Source: Podocnemis expansa
Taxonomy: Eukaryota > Chordata > Testudines > Podocnemididae
NCBI GenBank assembly: GCA_007922195.1
Contig: ML681994.1
Span: 53,402,025 to 53,466,024, forward strand
DNA: 64,000 bases
Direction of reading: 5' to 3'
This document shows positions 44,201-49,640 of this stretch, piece after piece; the first letter of the stretch is position 1; each line of letters begins with the position of its first letter. Both the position numbers and the translations under genes were made by a program. The notes below the pieces were generated by a model. That model saw only the letters and a program-made list of their open reading frames with translations, was not told where the DNA came from and did not search any database.

Positions 44201-45896
44201 CCTGGGAGGATCAGGAGGAGGCCAGAGGGGCCTAAGAGAGAATCCAGCAACATCCTTACCAAAGATGTTAAGTTTGTTACTGACCAGGCATGGGTAGAAC
44301 AGGGAATGTTTACTTAGACGCAGTCAGGGTATTTTCTTTGTTTTTGGATTTCTCTATGCTGAGCACACGTACCCCCTTCCCCTCCCCTGTAACTACCCAA
44401 GTTAAATCCCCGGGAAGCAACTCTCTGTTTCTTATCTGTTCTTTTTAATTAAAGATTCTAGCTTTAAAGTAAGCTCTGGTTCTGTGTCCTGAGAAGCAAG
44501 AGGTTTGTGTGCATGTGCCTCAGCCTGCACATCCAGCTACTAAAGGGGACTCTGTTCCAGCTCATATTGTGGCTGGGGTTCAGTCACTTTCCTGAGGGAG
44601 GAATAAAAGTGATTGCAAGTACCTCACAGGAAGGAATTCCCAAGTACGCCTTTCTGGGTTTCAAGAGGTTTTTGCATTTGGGTCGTGGCAGAAATAACAG
44701 GCTTTAAGGCCAGTGGCTTTTAAGGCCTGTTGCAGAGTGCCAGAGTGGGGAAACAGCCTTGACACCCTCTTAATCTTAGAATCTCCTAAAATACTTACAG
44801 TGCTGTTTGATGCCCAGCCACTTGCATTAAATCATCCAATTATAGGACAATACCTTCAGATGATTTCCCCTTCATTTTGTCACTTTCCTCATAGTAAAGT
44901 CTTAGCGTTCAGGATAGCTTAAATGGTTGATACAAATCAGAAGAACAGTATAGTCATAGATATTATGTAAATAGCTAACTATAGGCAAAAAATATGGATT
45001 TGTACCTACAGTATGCTTTTTAAAGAGAGTCTTGAACCCTTCTTTAACTAAGATAAAATTGGGGAAAAGATCTCTTTACCACTTAAAAAAAAAAAAATCT
45101 AAATGGCCTGGCTGTTGAAAAGAAACATATTGTGACTGCACTGCAAGCGTGTCAAGTCAACAATTGCTTAAAGGAGTAAAGGCCTAGGGAGTACCTCTTC
45201 TTGTAATGTTACTATTTCTAAAAGGACAGATTTTGGTGGAACAGTAGGCAATCACCAGAAAGGGGTTCTAACAAACCACTATAGACCCATATGCTTTGAA
45301 TAATTACACTAGGTCCTCCTAAAGTTTAGCCCAAAAGGAGTCAGGTGTATAGCAGCACTGTCTGTGAAAAAAGGAGTAGATTTTATCTTGAGAATAAGCA
45401 ATGCTTCAGTAAAGAGACTAACGCAATCTCAGGGAGAAAAAAAGAAAGGAATGGTCTTGTGTAGTGGCCAGGGCTGGACACTATGCTCCTAATCTTTCTC
45501 AAAAAACTGAATCTGAAAAGTAGATCCATGCCATCCATCTATGTCTTCTCTGGGAACTAAACTAGCTTTCTCTCTAAGTGAGAAATTCTGACTAGGGTGC
45601 TGAAGTATTTCTTTTGAACTACCAGCAGGACCCCACACTCCAACTCAGTAACTTAGGGTCCAGCTTAAAGAAATACCCTTGAGTACAGGACATTCTGCCT
45701 TTATTTCAATTTCATATATCATATTATAAGACTACTCTACTATTAAGTGGCAAAATACGTTTGTTCAGCTTACATCTTTTTCCGACCGATGTGGGAACAT
45801 CGAAGACTGGCTGTAGTACATGTTTTCATCATGGTAGTCACTGTCGACTCCCTCTACAAACTTCTTTCTTGAAGCACCAAACATGCTGTTTGTCAC
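5435..45896 (-). CDS. CNOT2: CNOT2, CCR4-NOT complex subunit 2 (spliced, partial at both ends)
   Basis: Thirteen exons on the minus strand join in frame to 496 codons with GT donors and AG acceptors at every border. The protein matches vertebrate CNOT2 throughout: a Ser/Gly/Asn/Pro-rich, probably disordered N-terminal half, two DFPAL motifs, then the conserved C-terminal NOT1-anchor region and NOT-box. Adding the 16 N-terminal and 28 C-terminal residues known for human CNOT2 gives exactly 540 aa, so nothing is missing between the ends. CNOT2 pairs with CNOT3 through the NOT-box and docks on the CNOT1 scaffold, helping organise mRNA deadenylation and decay and transcriptional repression. No stop, frameshift or lost exon is seen. 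Intron phases from the 5' side are 0,1,2,2,1,1,0,1,2,1,0,2 and then 0 after the last exon in view. The start-codon exon and the stop-codon exon are outside the window. Confidence 0.97.
5880..6640 (-). mobile_element. CR1 LINE 3' end, antisense, interrupted by a hAT MITE
   Basis: On the plus strand the left end reads cataagaatgaccttactgg then gtcagac, the reverse of the CR1 3' terminus common in turtles. Further right the minus strand encodes the CR1 reverse-transcriptase C-terminus, visible as TRGHAMELIG. The copy is decayed, 5'-truncated and split at 6024/6308 by a DNA transposon; the CR1 sequence resumes across the gap without loss. Confidence 0.85.
6025..6307. mobile_element. Non-autonomous hAT transposon (MITE) nested in CR1
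   Basis: 283 bp. Ends are cagcgtttctcaacc and, reversed, cagtgtttgtctccc (about 11 of 15 bases). It is flanked by an 8-bp target duplication, ttctagtc at 6017-6024 and atctagtc at 6308-6315 (one mismatch). TIR type and 8-bp duplication are hAT features. No transposase. Its insertion postdates the surrounding CR1. Confidence 0.8.
6939..7039 (-). CDS. CNOT2: CNOT2 exon, residues 431-464, start of the NOT-box
   Basis: 101 nt. Reads LAAIKLGRYGEDLLFYLYYM then NGGDVLQLLAAVE, ending with two bases of Leu464 before gtatgt. LGRYGEDLLFY is a hallmark of the NOT2/3/5 NOT-box, the helical/SH3-like module that dimerises with CNOT3. Confidence 0.98.
7040..8063 (-). other. CNOT2 intron, no named repeat except a poly(T) tract
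   Basis: 1024 bp of AT-rich intron. A run of about 22 T at 7832-7853 is the only clear low-complexity feature, possibly the tail of an antisense retroposon that I cannot name. Confidence 0.8.
8064..8113 (-). CDS. CNOT2: CNOT2 exon, residues 414-430
   Basis: 50 nt, the shortest exon in view. Reads FHVPSEYLTNIHIRDK after the split Asp414 codon and ends at a codon boundary before gtgagt. The VPSEYLTN motif immediately precedes the NOT-box. Confidence 0.97.
8114..8212 (-). other. CNOT2 99-bp short intron
   Basis: Only 99 bp, with gtaggg donor and tctag acceptor. Its small size contrasts with the kilobase introns around it. Confidence 0.9.
8213..8274 (-). CDS. CNOT2: CNOT2 exon, residues 393-414
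   Basis: 62 nt. Reads NLYPKFASPWASSPCRPQDI with split Glu393 and Asp414 codons. The aromatic NLYPKFASPW motif is diagnostic for NOT2-type proteins and continues the CNOT1-binding and connector segment. Acceptor ttcag, donor gtaggg; a 99-bp intron separates it from the next exon. Confidence 0.97.
9899..10260. mobile_element. hAT-like relic, one end only
   Basis: Begins caggggtgtcaaac, a typical hAT MITE terminus, but no reverse-complement partner was found downstream. Internally about 9990-10015 and 10062-10090 form an imperfect inverted repeat (gtcttgcatacccaa against gtacgcaagac). Boundaries are approximate. Confidence 0.45.
10396..11140 (-). mobile_element. CR1 LINE 3' portion, antisense
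   Basis: The plus strand reads the reverse of the CR1 tail: actgggccagaccagtgata then tagcccagtatcctgtc, followed by the segment matching the RT C-terminus (ttgatggacctatcctcc, ccttcacaacaactcac) and on to ttttttgactgccactgccc. Divergent, no open frame. It is 5'-truncated near 11140. Confidence 0.85.
11128..11412. repeat. Inverted-repeat (MITE-like) element
   Basis: About 50-bp imperfect terminal arms: 11130-11180 contains gttttttgagatgtgttgct and 11350-11410 contains its reverse complement (aacacatctcaaaaaac), with matching outer parts (cagttataag / ttataaaaggt). The middle is GT-rich. No clear target duplication. It overlaps the decayed 5' edge of the CR1 and could be part of a larger repeat that continues to 13160. 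Confidence 0.55.
11413..13160. repeat. Unclassified repeat-like block
   Basis: GC-richer sequence than the surrounding intron without a coding signal; its style (for example ggcagagtcttggtatag, cagatgccctggattggc) resembles a dispersed turtle repeat I remember but cannot name. Contains a GGGGT run at 12099-12120. Boundaries and class are uncertain. Confidence 0.4.
12099..12120 (+). repeat. GGGGT repeat, G-quadruplex candidate
   Basis: Four runs of GGGG separated by single T, followed by TGG. It fits the intramolecular G-quadruplex pattern on the plus strand (DNA; CNOT2 pre-mRNA carries the C-rich complement). Confidence 0.8.
13165..13258 (+). mobile_element. Penelope-like element 3' tail fragment
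   Basis: Reads gatgaagtgggttggaacct, aaagcttatacccaaag, aaatctgttagttttt and gttgccacaggactcctg. This is the dispersed amniote tail found in four other places in the window; one of these (53173-53528) joins it to a GIY-YIG endonuclease C-terminus, which places the family in Penelope-like retroelements. It abuts a CR1 at 13259. Confidence 0.65.
13259..14560 (-). pseudogene. CR1 LINE ORF2 segment (endonuclease and N-terminal reverse transcriptase), antisense
   Basis: On the minus strand 13498-13256 reads GIRPRVLKELRYEIAKLLN and SVSHDWRIANVAPIF, the CR1 reverse-transcriptase start (consensus type PDGIHPRVLKEL...DWKIANVTPIFKKG). From about 14560 down to 13900 the sequence corresponds to the preceding endonuclease region. 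The frame is broken repeatedly and a T/G low-complexity stretch sits at 13838-13865. It is a dead copy, oriented like CNOT2 itself. Confidence 0.8.
15170..15365. mobile_element. Possible DNA-transposon MITE relic
   Basis: GC-richer block ending agtgagtctacactgg and cagtatagacaagc. The gtctacac-type end recurs in many reptile MITEs and a similar text occurs at 49230-49410 (aatgtctacgctac). No confirmed target duplication. Confidence 0.3.
15558..15770. mobile_element. Candidate hAT MITE
   Basis: 213 bp from caggggttctaaaactggg to gttaagagccctgg, the two ends forming an imperfect inverted repeat. Flanks are ctttaatc (15550-15557) and ctctaatc (15771-15778), 7 of 8 bases alike, as expected for an aged hAT target duplication. 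Contains a T run (15689-15703). No transposase. Confidence 0.6.
16205..16290 (-). mobile_element. CR1 3' end scrap, antisense
   Basis: Reads ggccacagtggatcagacca and tagtctagtatcctgttttc, the reverse of the CR1 terminus seen at 5885 and 10410. Short and divergent. Confidence 0.6.
17100..17256 (-). CDS. CNOT2: CNOT2 exon, residues 341-393, NOT1-anchor region
   Basis: 157 nt. Reads RVTNIPQGMVTDQFGMIG, then LLTFIRAAETDPGMVHLALG and SDLTTLGLNLNSP, ending with two bases of Glu393 before gtaagt. In the solved CCR4-NOT structures this conserved part of CNOT2 belongs to the NOT1-anchor region that binds the CNOT1 superfamily-homology domain. Very strongly conserved. Confidence 0.98.
17257..17359 (-). 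other. CNOT2 103-bp short intron
   Basis: 103 bp with gtatgt donor and gccaag acceptor, between the exons for residues 301-341 and 341-393. No repeat inside. Confidence 0.9.
17360..17480 (-). CDS. CNOT2: CNOT2 exon, residues 301-341
   Basis: 121 nt. Reads NLNTSGKTSSSADGPKFPG, the polar QNNNQQKKG stretch, and IQVLPD, with the first base of Gly341 at the donor gtatgt. It leads from the linker into the conserved C-terminal half. The KTSSSADG segment differs slightly from human CNOT2 as I remember it. It is only 103 bp from the next exon. Confidence 0.96.
17481..20520 (-). other. CNOT2 intron with a GC-rich insert
   Basis: 3.0 kb. A C-rich block at about 19310-19625 stands out from the AT-rich background and looks like an inserted repeat, though I could not define ends. 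A C run lies at 20229-20243. The rest shows nothing nameable. Confidence 0.75.
19310..19625. repeat. GC-rich insert of unknown class
   Basis: C-rich, CpG-poor text (ccctcctcccaaccac, cctgatcccaaccctgcc, repeated cctgatccca) within AT-rich intron. The internal near-repeat of the gcctgatcccaaccc motif suggests a small tandem origin. No ends or target duplication recognised. Confidence 0.4.
20521..20645 (-). CDS. CNOT2: CNOT2 exon, residues 259-300, second DFPAL motif
   Basis: 125 nt. Reads VGMVTKPASEQSQDFSIHN then EDFPALPGSSYKDP and SSNDDSKS, ending at a codon boundary before gtaagt. It carries the second DFPAL motif. By memory the human protein has Asn where this reads Ser in the KPASEQ stretch, a minor difference. 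Confidence 0.97.
20646..22202 (-). other. CNOT2 intron, no recognisable element
   Basis: 1.56 kb of AT-rich sequence between the two exons that carry the DFPAL motifs. I see no transposon ends, repeat arrays or conserved coding. Confidence 0.75.
22203..22328 (-). CDS. CNOT2: CNOT2 exon, residues 217-259, first DFPAL motif
   Basis: 126 nt. Reads GSENVTGLDLSDFPALADR followed by a basic stretch (RNRREGSG) and LINPLAGRAPY, with the split Val259 codon at the gtaaga donor. The DLSDFPAL motif is one of two DFPAL motifs in consecutive exons. The motif is strongly conserved in CNOT2 orthologues; its exact role is not shown by the sequence. Confidence 0.97.
22329..23663 (-). other. CNOT2 intron, no recognisable element
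   Basis: 1.3 kb. A 137-codon open frame runs into it from the exon on the minus strand, but its sequence beyond the splice acceptor is lysine/cysteine-rich intron translation without family features. Confidence 0.75.
23664..23743 (-). CDS. CNOT2: CNOT2 exon, residues 190-217
   Basis: 80 nt. After the last base of Ser190 it reads MSGFGMNRNQAFGMNNSL and SSNIFNGT, leaving the first base of Asp217 at the gtgagt donor. It has a repeated FGMN motif (GFGMNRNQ, AFGMNNS). Part of the disordered N-terminal region. Confidence 0.96.
24069..24245. repeat. Imperfect palindromic element (hairpin MITE-like)
   Basis: Inner arms 24115-24133 and 24152-24170 (19 nt, 17 paired, 18-nt loop) extend outward with gaps: aagtgaatcataaagttgac near 24077 pairs with gatcaactttatcatgattt near 24214. 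The whole can fold into one long hairpin. Probably an old foldback transposon; class unknown. Confidence 0.55.
25893..26030 (-). mobile_element. Penelope-like element 3' end, antisense
   Basis: Starts ggggggtagccgtggtagtc, the reverse of the family's 3' terminus, and continues aaaaacaatg, gtggcccattaaagacg, gtcagatgcatgaagtgg. Decayed and truncated near 26030. Confidence 0.6.
26938..27120 (-). CDS. CNOT2: CNOT2 exon, residues 129-190
   Basis: 183 nt, the longest exon in view. Reads GILPMNPRNMMNHSQVGQG through the Ser/Gly-rich SMSSSGLGSPNRSSPS to SRQPFTVN, and ends with two bases of a Ser codon (phase 2). Low-complexity, Met/Asn/Ser-rich, no folded domain expected. Acceptor ctttcag, donor gtaaga. 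Confidence 0.96.
27121..27781 (-). other. CNOT2 intron, no recognisable element
   Basis: 661 bp of AT-rich intron with gtattt donor and tttcag acceptor. No repeat or coding signal seen. Confidence 0.8.
27782..27929 (-). CDS. CNOT2: CNOT2 exon, residues 80-129 (split codons at both ends)
   Basis: 148 nt. Completes the Ser80 codon, then reads ALGLPMRGMSNNTPQLNRS and on to LHTPPSPS, ending with two bases of Arg129. The Ser/Thr-Pro motifs (TPTTG, TPPSPS) are typical phosphorylation-rich disordered sequence. Acceptor caatag, donor gtattt. Confidence 0.96.
27930..31900 (-). other. CNOT2 intron with weak repeat relics
   Basis: 4 kb. A short GC-richer patch at about 28775-28880 and another at 30755-30960 look like eroded DNA-transposon scraps (the latter has a ctttcaacc / ggttgagaacc pair), but I could not find matching ends or target duplications. 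An A run lies at 29452-29465. Confidence 0.7.
31901..31967 (-). CDS. CNOT2: CNOT2 exon, residues 58-79 plus one base
   Basis: 67 nt coding MLASPSTSGQLSQFG and ASLYGQQ, ending with the first base of a Ser codon (phase 1) before gtaagt. It is flanked by tatag and gtaag splice signals. The exon lies between a 13.8-kb and a 4-kb intron, the two largest gaps that are bounded by exons on both sides apart from the 8.8-kb one. It begins with an in-frame ATG, but the upstream exon shows this Met is internal in the full-length protein. Confidence 0.95.
32815..32900 (+). mobile_element. Penelope-like element 3' tail with expanded poly(T)
   Basis: Reads aaatctgttagtctaagtgc, cacaagactcctc, a run of about 23 T (32851-32873) and ctagactaacacaccccc, the family's 3' terminus. 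The T run sits where other copies have a short ttgtttttt stretch, suggesting slippage expansion. Confidence 0.65.
35200..35409 (-). mobile_element. Penelope-like fragment with inverted duplicated 5' part (hairpin)
   Basis: Left end gcagtagctgtgttagtgtg is the reversed 3' terminus. Arms 35241-35311 and 35328-35397 are inverted copies (gagtcctgtggtgcc... against ...gtgccacaggactc) around a 16-nt loop containing gatgcatc. It has the same snap-back organisation as the copy at 52935, but is older and more diverged. Confidence 0.65.
36237..36855. mobile_element. Non-autonomous hAT transposon, 619 bp
   Basis: Flanked by a perfect 8-bp target duplication ctgatttt (36229-36236 and 36856-36863). Ends gagagccctgca and, reversed, tagagctctgca match at 10 of 12 bases; subterminal parts also pair (gatccacgggtatcc / ggatataaac). 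Internally it has a (GCT)8 tract and CCAAT/ATTGG motifs. The 135-codon open frame within it has no family features. No transposase. Confidence 0.8.
36351..36374 (+). repeat. (GCT)8 microsatellite
   Basis: Eight uninterrupted GCT (CTG/CAG) triplets inside the hAT element. Not in a host exon. Confidence 0.95.
39045..40331 (+). mobile_element. CR1 LINE 3' portion, sense, interrupted by a hAT element
   Basis: Starts ttacaaagggattttacaaa, actgggtgactggtcaac and aaaatggcagatgaaattca, the CR1 RT C-terminal region, continues through ccatggtaccccacatcttg and ends gaagacaggatactg, gactcagtatggctg, the CR1 terminus. Frame is destroyed. A DNA transposon splits it at 39734/40161; CR1 text resumes directly (ctctagcctctgatctcc). 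Confidence 0.85.
39735..40160. mobile_element. Non-autonomous hAT transposon nested in CR1
   Basis: 426 bp with perfect 8-bp target duplication ctctagcc (39727-39734 and 40161-40168). Ends tagagctcgacaaatc and, reversed, cagggcttgacaaatg are clear hAT terminal inverted repeats. The interior is GC-richer (ctgctgcttt, agcagcag) without transposase. Inserted after the CR1. Confidence 0.88.
41244..41278 (+). repeat. (AC)n microsatellite
   Basis: About 17 uninterrupted AC units, intronic. Confidence 0.95.
42018..42075 (-). mobile_element. Possible retroposed transcript 3' end (poly(A) tail antisense)
   Basis: On the minus strand a 22-nt A run (42020-42041) follows an AAATAAA poly(A) signal by about 20 bases (aaataaaggctacaaaatta). 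This spacing is what a polyadenylated mRNA copy would show. The body to the right (to about 42200) is not recognised, and no target duplication was confirmed. Confidence 0.4.
42727..43503 (+). mobile_element. Solo LTR of an endogenous retrovirus, copy 1
   Basis: 777 bp running from TGTAGTAACCTTG to CCTTGACA (TG..CA ends). Flanks tgggt (42722-42726) and taggt (43504-43508) are a 5-bp target duplication with one change. An attaaa poly(A)-type signal lies near 43121. It aligns over its length with the LTR at 44073. No internal viral genes adjoin, so it is a recombined solo LTR. Confidence 0.82.
43776..44000 (-). repeat. Duplicated retroposon-like segment, copy A
   Basis: Starts with about 20 T, then gataatcatc, ggaaatacca, cagtcctcttattaaattac, taaggcattcc and tatgcagaagtacac. 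Clearly homologous and in the same direction as 46132-46355. The shared poly(T) border suggests an antisense retroposon with a poly(A) tail; no family name. Confidence 0.65.
44073..44764 (+). mobile_element. Solo LTR of an endogenous retrovirus, copy 2
   Basis: 692 bp from TGTAATATCCTTG to CCTTGACA with a perfect 5-bp target duplication ccctc (44068-44072, 44765-44769). Shares with copy 1 the segments agtgagtcccagga, attggagcagcagc, gaatccagcaacatcc and acctcacaggaaggaatt. Its own target duplication shows a separate insertion and not the partner LTR of copy 1. The length difference reflects indels. Confidence 0.87.
45774..45896 (-). CDS. CNOT2: CNOT2 exon, residues 17-57
   Basis: 123 nt, 41 codons, phase 0 on both sides. 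It reads VTNSMFGASRKK, then an acidic/tyrosine patch (DSDYHDENMYYSQ) and ends HRSEKD before a gtaagc donor. The acceptor is taken as the tag before GTG because this joins in frame to the known upstream peptide; an AG inside (aaacag) is a less likely alternative. It is the most 5' exon in the window; the initiator exon (about 16 codons) was not found up to 64000. Part of the low-complexity N-terminal region of CNOT2. Confidence 0.95.
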
Positions 45897-46131
45897 CTAA
45901 ATGATAAGAAAAATAGATTAGCCTCTGTTGCATTCCAAAGAAATAAGAGTAATAAGACAATTTCCATATTAACAGTCATTCTAAAAATAAATAGTTTGCA
46001 TTGCTACTTTTTTTAAGCTTTCTATGCAGGTACTTTTTTTTACTAGAGAAATAAATACTATAAAACCACAGAATAAAAGATTTCATGGGCACAACCTATT
46101 AACAACAAATTAATGTTTCTGGGTTTTTTTT

Positions 46132-46355
46132 TTGTTGTTTTTTTTTTGATAAACACCTTAAAAAAAATAAGGAAATACCGCCAGTCCTCTTATTAAATTA
46201 CTAAGGCATTCCAAGGTTCCTTAAAACCTGAAAGCAAAAGCATTACTTTAGTTTTATACAAAGAGCAAGTGCACAAATACACATGATGTTGTGGAAAACA
46301 AAGGCAGTTCTTGTAGATTATATGCAGAAGTATCCTGAAGTTTTTGTTTACTTCC
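46132..46355 (-). repeat. Duplicated retroposon-like segment, copy B
   Basis: Homologue of 43776-44000 on the other side of the residue 17-57 exon: gataaacacc, ggaaataccg, cagtcctcttattaaattac, taaggcattcc, tatgcagaagtatcc. Copies diverge on both flanks, so this is either two retroposon insertions or an old local duplication. Confidence 0.65.
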
Positions 46356-48788
46356 AGGAACGCTTCAGAATACCAGTTAAGATTTCAGTGGAATGATAAA
46401 AAAATTACACCTGCTAATGTGGATACTTCTGTAGAATGAGAAAGCCTGCTTAGAAATATGAACTTCAATGCCTCATTCTCAGATACTTCTGATATTCTGT
46501 AAGTGGTCATTTTTATTTTTGGTTTAAGGAACCCAAAATAATCACGCTATATAATTTAAGAGACTACAAAGCCACATTTACAGGGGAAGCTGTAAGAACC
46601 CTTATATTTAGGTTGCTCAATACTTTCCATTATAAAGTATTTTTGCACCCTTTTCTTTGAAAATCATTAACACACAGGTGTCCAACCTTATGGAGTGAAG
46701 GGCCATATTGTAATTATTTTCTCCATCAGGGGGCCGGTGAGAAAACTGTTGATAAGACATACAAATCAATTTTATTAATAAAATTTAATAAACAATTAAT
46801 GTGATATTTGGCATTGCTTTTGCAAGCACTGGGTACAGAGGACGTTGGGGGACAGGGGCTCCTGTGTGAGGGGGCAAGGGAGAGCATGGGGAGCAAGGCA
46901 GGACACGGGAATATGGCTGAGAAGAAGGGTGAGGTGGGGGGAGCAGAGCAGAGCAGCTGGGTGGTAGGACTCAGCTACTTCCGAACATGGACCCCAACAA
47001 CTCTGCTCTCCTCAGTCCCTGCGAAGCAGTACTCAGGGAAATCCAGCCCCTGAACAGCTCTCTGGTCAGGCCACGTCTCCCCACAGCTGTGCACAGAGTA
47101 GGAGATTGACAAGGTCCCTGGCCAGCCTTCCTCTTTCTATATATTTGGTGGAGGCATGGCCTTTCTTGGGGGTCATGTTGCCACACTTCCCATGGCTCTC
47201 CCCTCCTAAACTGAACTAGCAAGTCCTGTCCATGGACATGCTAGTTTGATTTGGGTTTCTAGTGGGGACATGTTAGTTCGAATTAACCATTATTAGTTCA
47301 AATTAATTAATTTCAGCTAAGTTAAATAAAACTAGCTTCTGAAGTGTAGATGTAGCCATAAAGAATAAGAAGTTGTCATAAGGTCAGGCCTAAACCAAAA
47401 ATTATATAAATGTATTAACAAGCATGCTCTAGCTTCCCAGAGCATATTACCTATCTAGAGACTACATAAAGAAATGGATAAGAAGCTTGTCAGAAGTTGC
47501 ACCTCTGGTATCACTTATGGACCTCATCTAACAATAAATAATCTTGAGAGAACAGGCTCTTTTAAAAATAGCTTGCTGTTAAAAGCAGTACTGAACAGAT
47601 TCTTTTAATAATCCTTCTAAAAGTAAATGTCTTTTGTTAAATATAAATATAAACACCTAATAATTCCAGAAAGGTCTGTTCAATATTAGGGTACACGTAC
47701 ACCAAGAAATGGTATTTTTATATGGGCACTGGAACAAGGGATTTTGCTAGTATAGCTAGACAGGGAAAGCTCTGATGGTGTTGTCAAAACCTATGACTTT
47801 CACTGCTTCTAAGAACAGGAACTTCTGCATAGTTTTTGAACTGGCCACTCCCCCTACACCAGTGGTTTTCAAACATTTTTCCCCTCAGGACCAGTTGAAA
47901 AAAATATCATTTATGCCCATGACCCAACAATTAGCACTGAACTTAGTAGCACAATTTGAGGAAATTTAGTTCAGTAATATACACAGGCTTACAAACTGAT
48001 AATTTACAATTGATAACATTCATTTGAAAACATTTCCCATATAAATTATATTACATGGAATTAAGAAACCATTCAAGTTATTTCCCACTATTTAACTGCA
48101 GTGAAACATGGTCCATGCACCACAGGACTATACATGCTTGCCTGAAGCATCCAGTAATAGACTTGTGTCACTACTTTAACCAAAATAGTCAATCTGGGCC
48201 CCAACAGTAGATTAGCACAGAAACAGATAAGTATTCTTGCAATGAATACATTAGTGACTTATGGGTCTTGTCAATGTCTTCATATCTTGCTTTATTTTCT
48301 TTAAACCTGAAGAAGTTTCTAAGCTAAAAACCCACAACTAAGATGACTAAAAAGGAGACTGGCACAATATATGTATCAGCAGCAAATGTGCCAGAAAGTT
48401 TGAATTTTGGGTTACCTCTGGAATAATCTTACAACACTTATATGATTTTAGAAAAGATTACTTTTCAAATTCTCAAAGCTCTTTTAAAGTAACTAGACAA
48501 TCAGAAACCAGCTACTCAGTTCATAGCCTGACTTCTGTCAAGTTTTGTTTAAAGTACTTTGAGTTTCGAGATCTAACCTGCCTCCTGTAATGCTATATTG
48601 TTTCCTTTAAATGAAATAAGTATGACAGCTTAAATATCTTGAAACTTCTACATAATTTCTCTCCAGTCTGAAATTTGAATTACAATACTCATTAATCAGA
48701 AGAGATTTAAAATCTAAGACAACACCTAGTTGTTCATCTCAGAGGAGTGAGACAAGGTCAGATATCAGTAATATCAGAAAATGTTTTC

Positions 48789-48847
48789 CTTTCATGCTTT
48801 CAGAACTGGACATTTTTAATGCTTTCATGCTTTCAGAACTGGACATT
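48789..48847 (+). repeat. Short tandem duplication, period 33
   Basis: Two copies of ctttcatgctttcagaactg followed by gacatt, 33 bp apart. Confidence 0.85.
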
Positions 48848-49567
48848 GTTACGCTGAAGTATGTGTTATATAGGGTCTACCAAGACTTCATAAAAATGGA
48901 ACTTATTTCTGTCCCCATTATTGGGATAAAGAATTTCAATTGCAACATGCTAACCTCTCTCCACAGACCGATAAAATTCACCATCTCTTGTGTACTCCTG
49001 TGTGCAGCACATTTGAGGCACTGAGTCACCATGATCAGTAGAGGTGGGAAGCTCATTTATGCTGATCAAACAGGAAATAGGAATTCAAAATCCCTAGGGG
49101 CTTTACCATGGGGGAGGAGGGAACTACTTCCTGTGTATCTGGCTGCCATGCAACAGAGTTGAAAATGACCTCCAGAGTGATTCTAGCAGAGAACTGTGGG
49201 CCAGCTCCTGGAAGCCAAGTGACTCAGCTTACACAAAGCAATGTCTACGCTACTTTTCTGTCAACCCATCAACATCAATTTAAGAGCTATGCCTCTCATG
49301 GAGGTGGAGTAATTAAGTTGACTTCACAGGTGTGCACGTTCGGCAGAAGAGGCCTGATAGGGTAGGTACATACATTATTAAGTTGACAGAAGCCACCTTA
49401 GGCTGACCTATGCTTATAAGTACAAAACCAAAGTACAGCAAACTATCCCTTCAAACTAAGTTTTTCTACAAGCATTGTATTCCATGGACACTATCACTTC
49501 TAAAAAAAAAATCTGATTTTTTCATCTTTTCCAATTGTGCAAAAAAAAAAAAACGAACAAAAATAAG

Positions 49568-49568
<1 letters not shown>

Positions 49569-49599
<31 letters not shown>

Positions 49600-49640
49600 A
49601 TATATATATATATATATCTATATATCTATATCTATATATC
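49569..49640 (+). repeat. (TA)n microsatellite with TATC interruptions
   Basis: About 70 bp of alternating TA with ctatat interruptions. Intronic. A second (TA)n tract lies at 55359-55382. Confidence 0.95.

Larger units (their letters stand above)
31968..45773 (-). other. CNOT2 13.8-kb intron, major transposon landing zone
   Basis: Holds two Penelope-like fragments (32815-32900, 35200-35409), hAT MITE (36237-36855), CR1 with nested hAT (39045-40331), (CA)n (41244-41278), a possible retroposed mRNA end (42018-42075), two solo LTRs (42727-43503, 44073-44764) and one copy of a duplicated retroposon (43776-44000). 33000-35190, 36870-39040, 40340-41240 and 44770-45773 show no nameable element apart from T runs (for example 37684-37708). 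Confidence 0.8.

Noticed and set aside
42727..44764. A short provirus with two LTRs
   Set aside because: Each LTR has its own 5-bp target duplication and the 570 bp between them has no gag, pol or env signal.
46676..47970. Complete hAT elements starting at caggtgtccaacc (46676) and cagtggttttcaaac (47862)
   Set aside because: Only one terminus of each is visible; no inverted partner or 8-bp duplication was found, so they are treated as relics.
48789..48847. CRISPR-like or functional tandem array
   Set aside because: Only two copies with period 33 in a vertebrate intron; a simple replication-slippage duplication.
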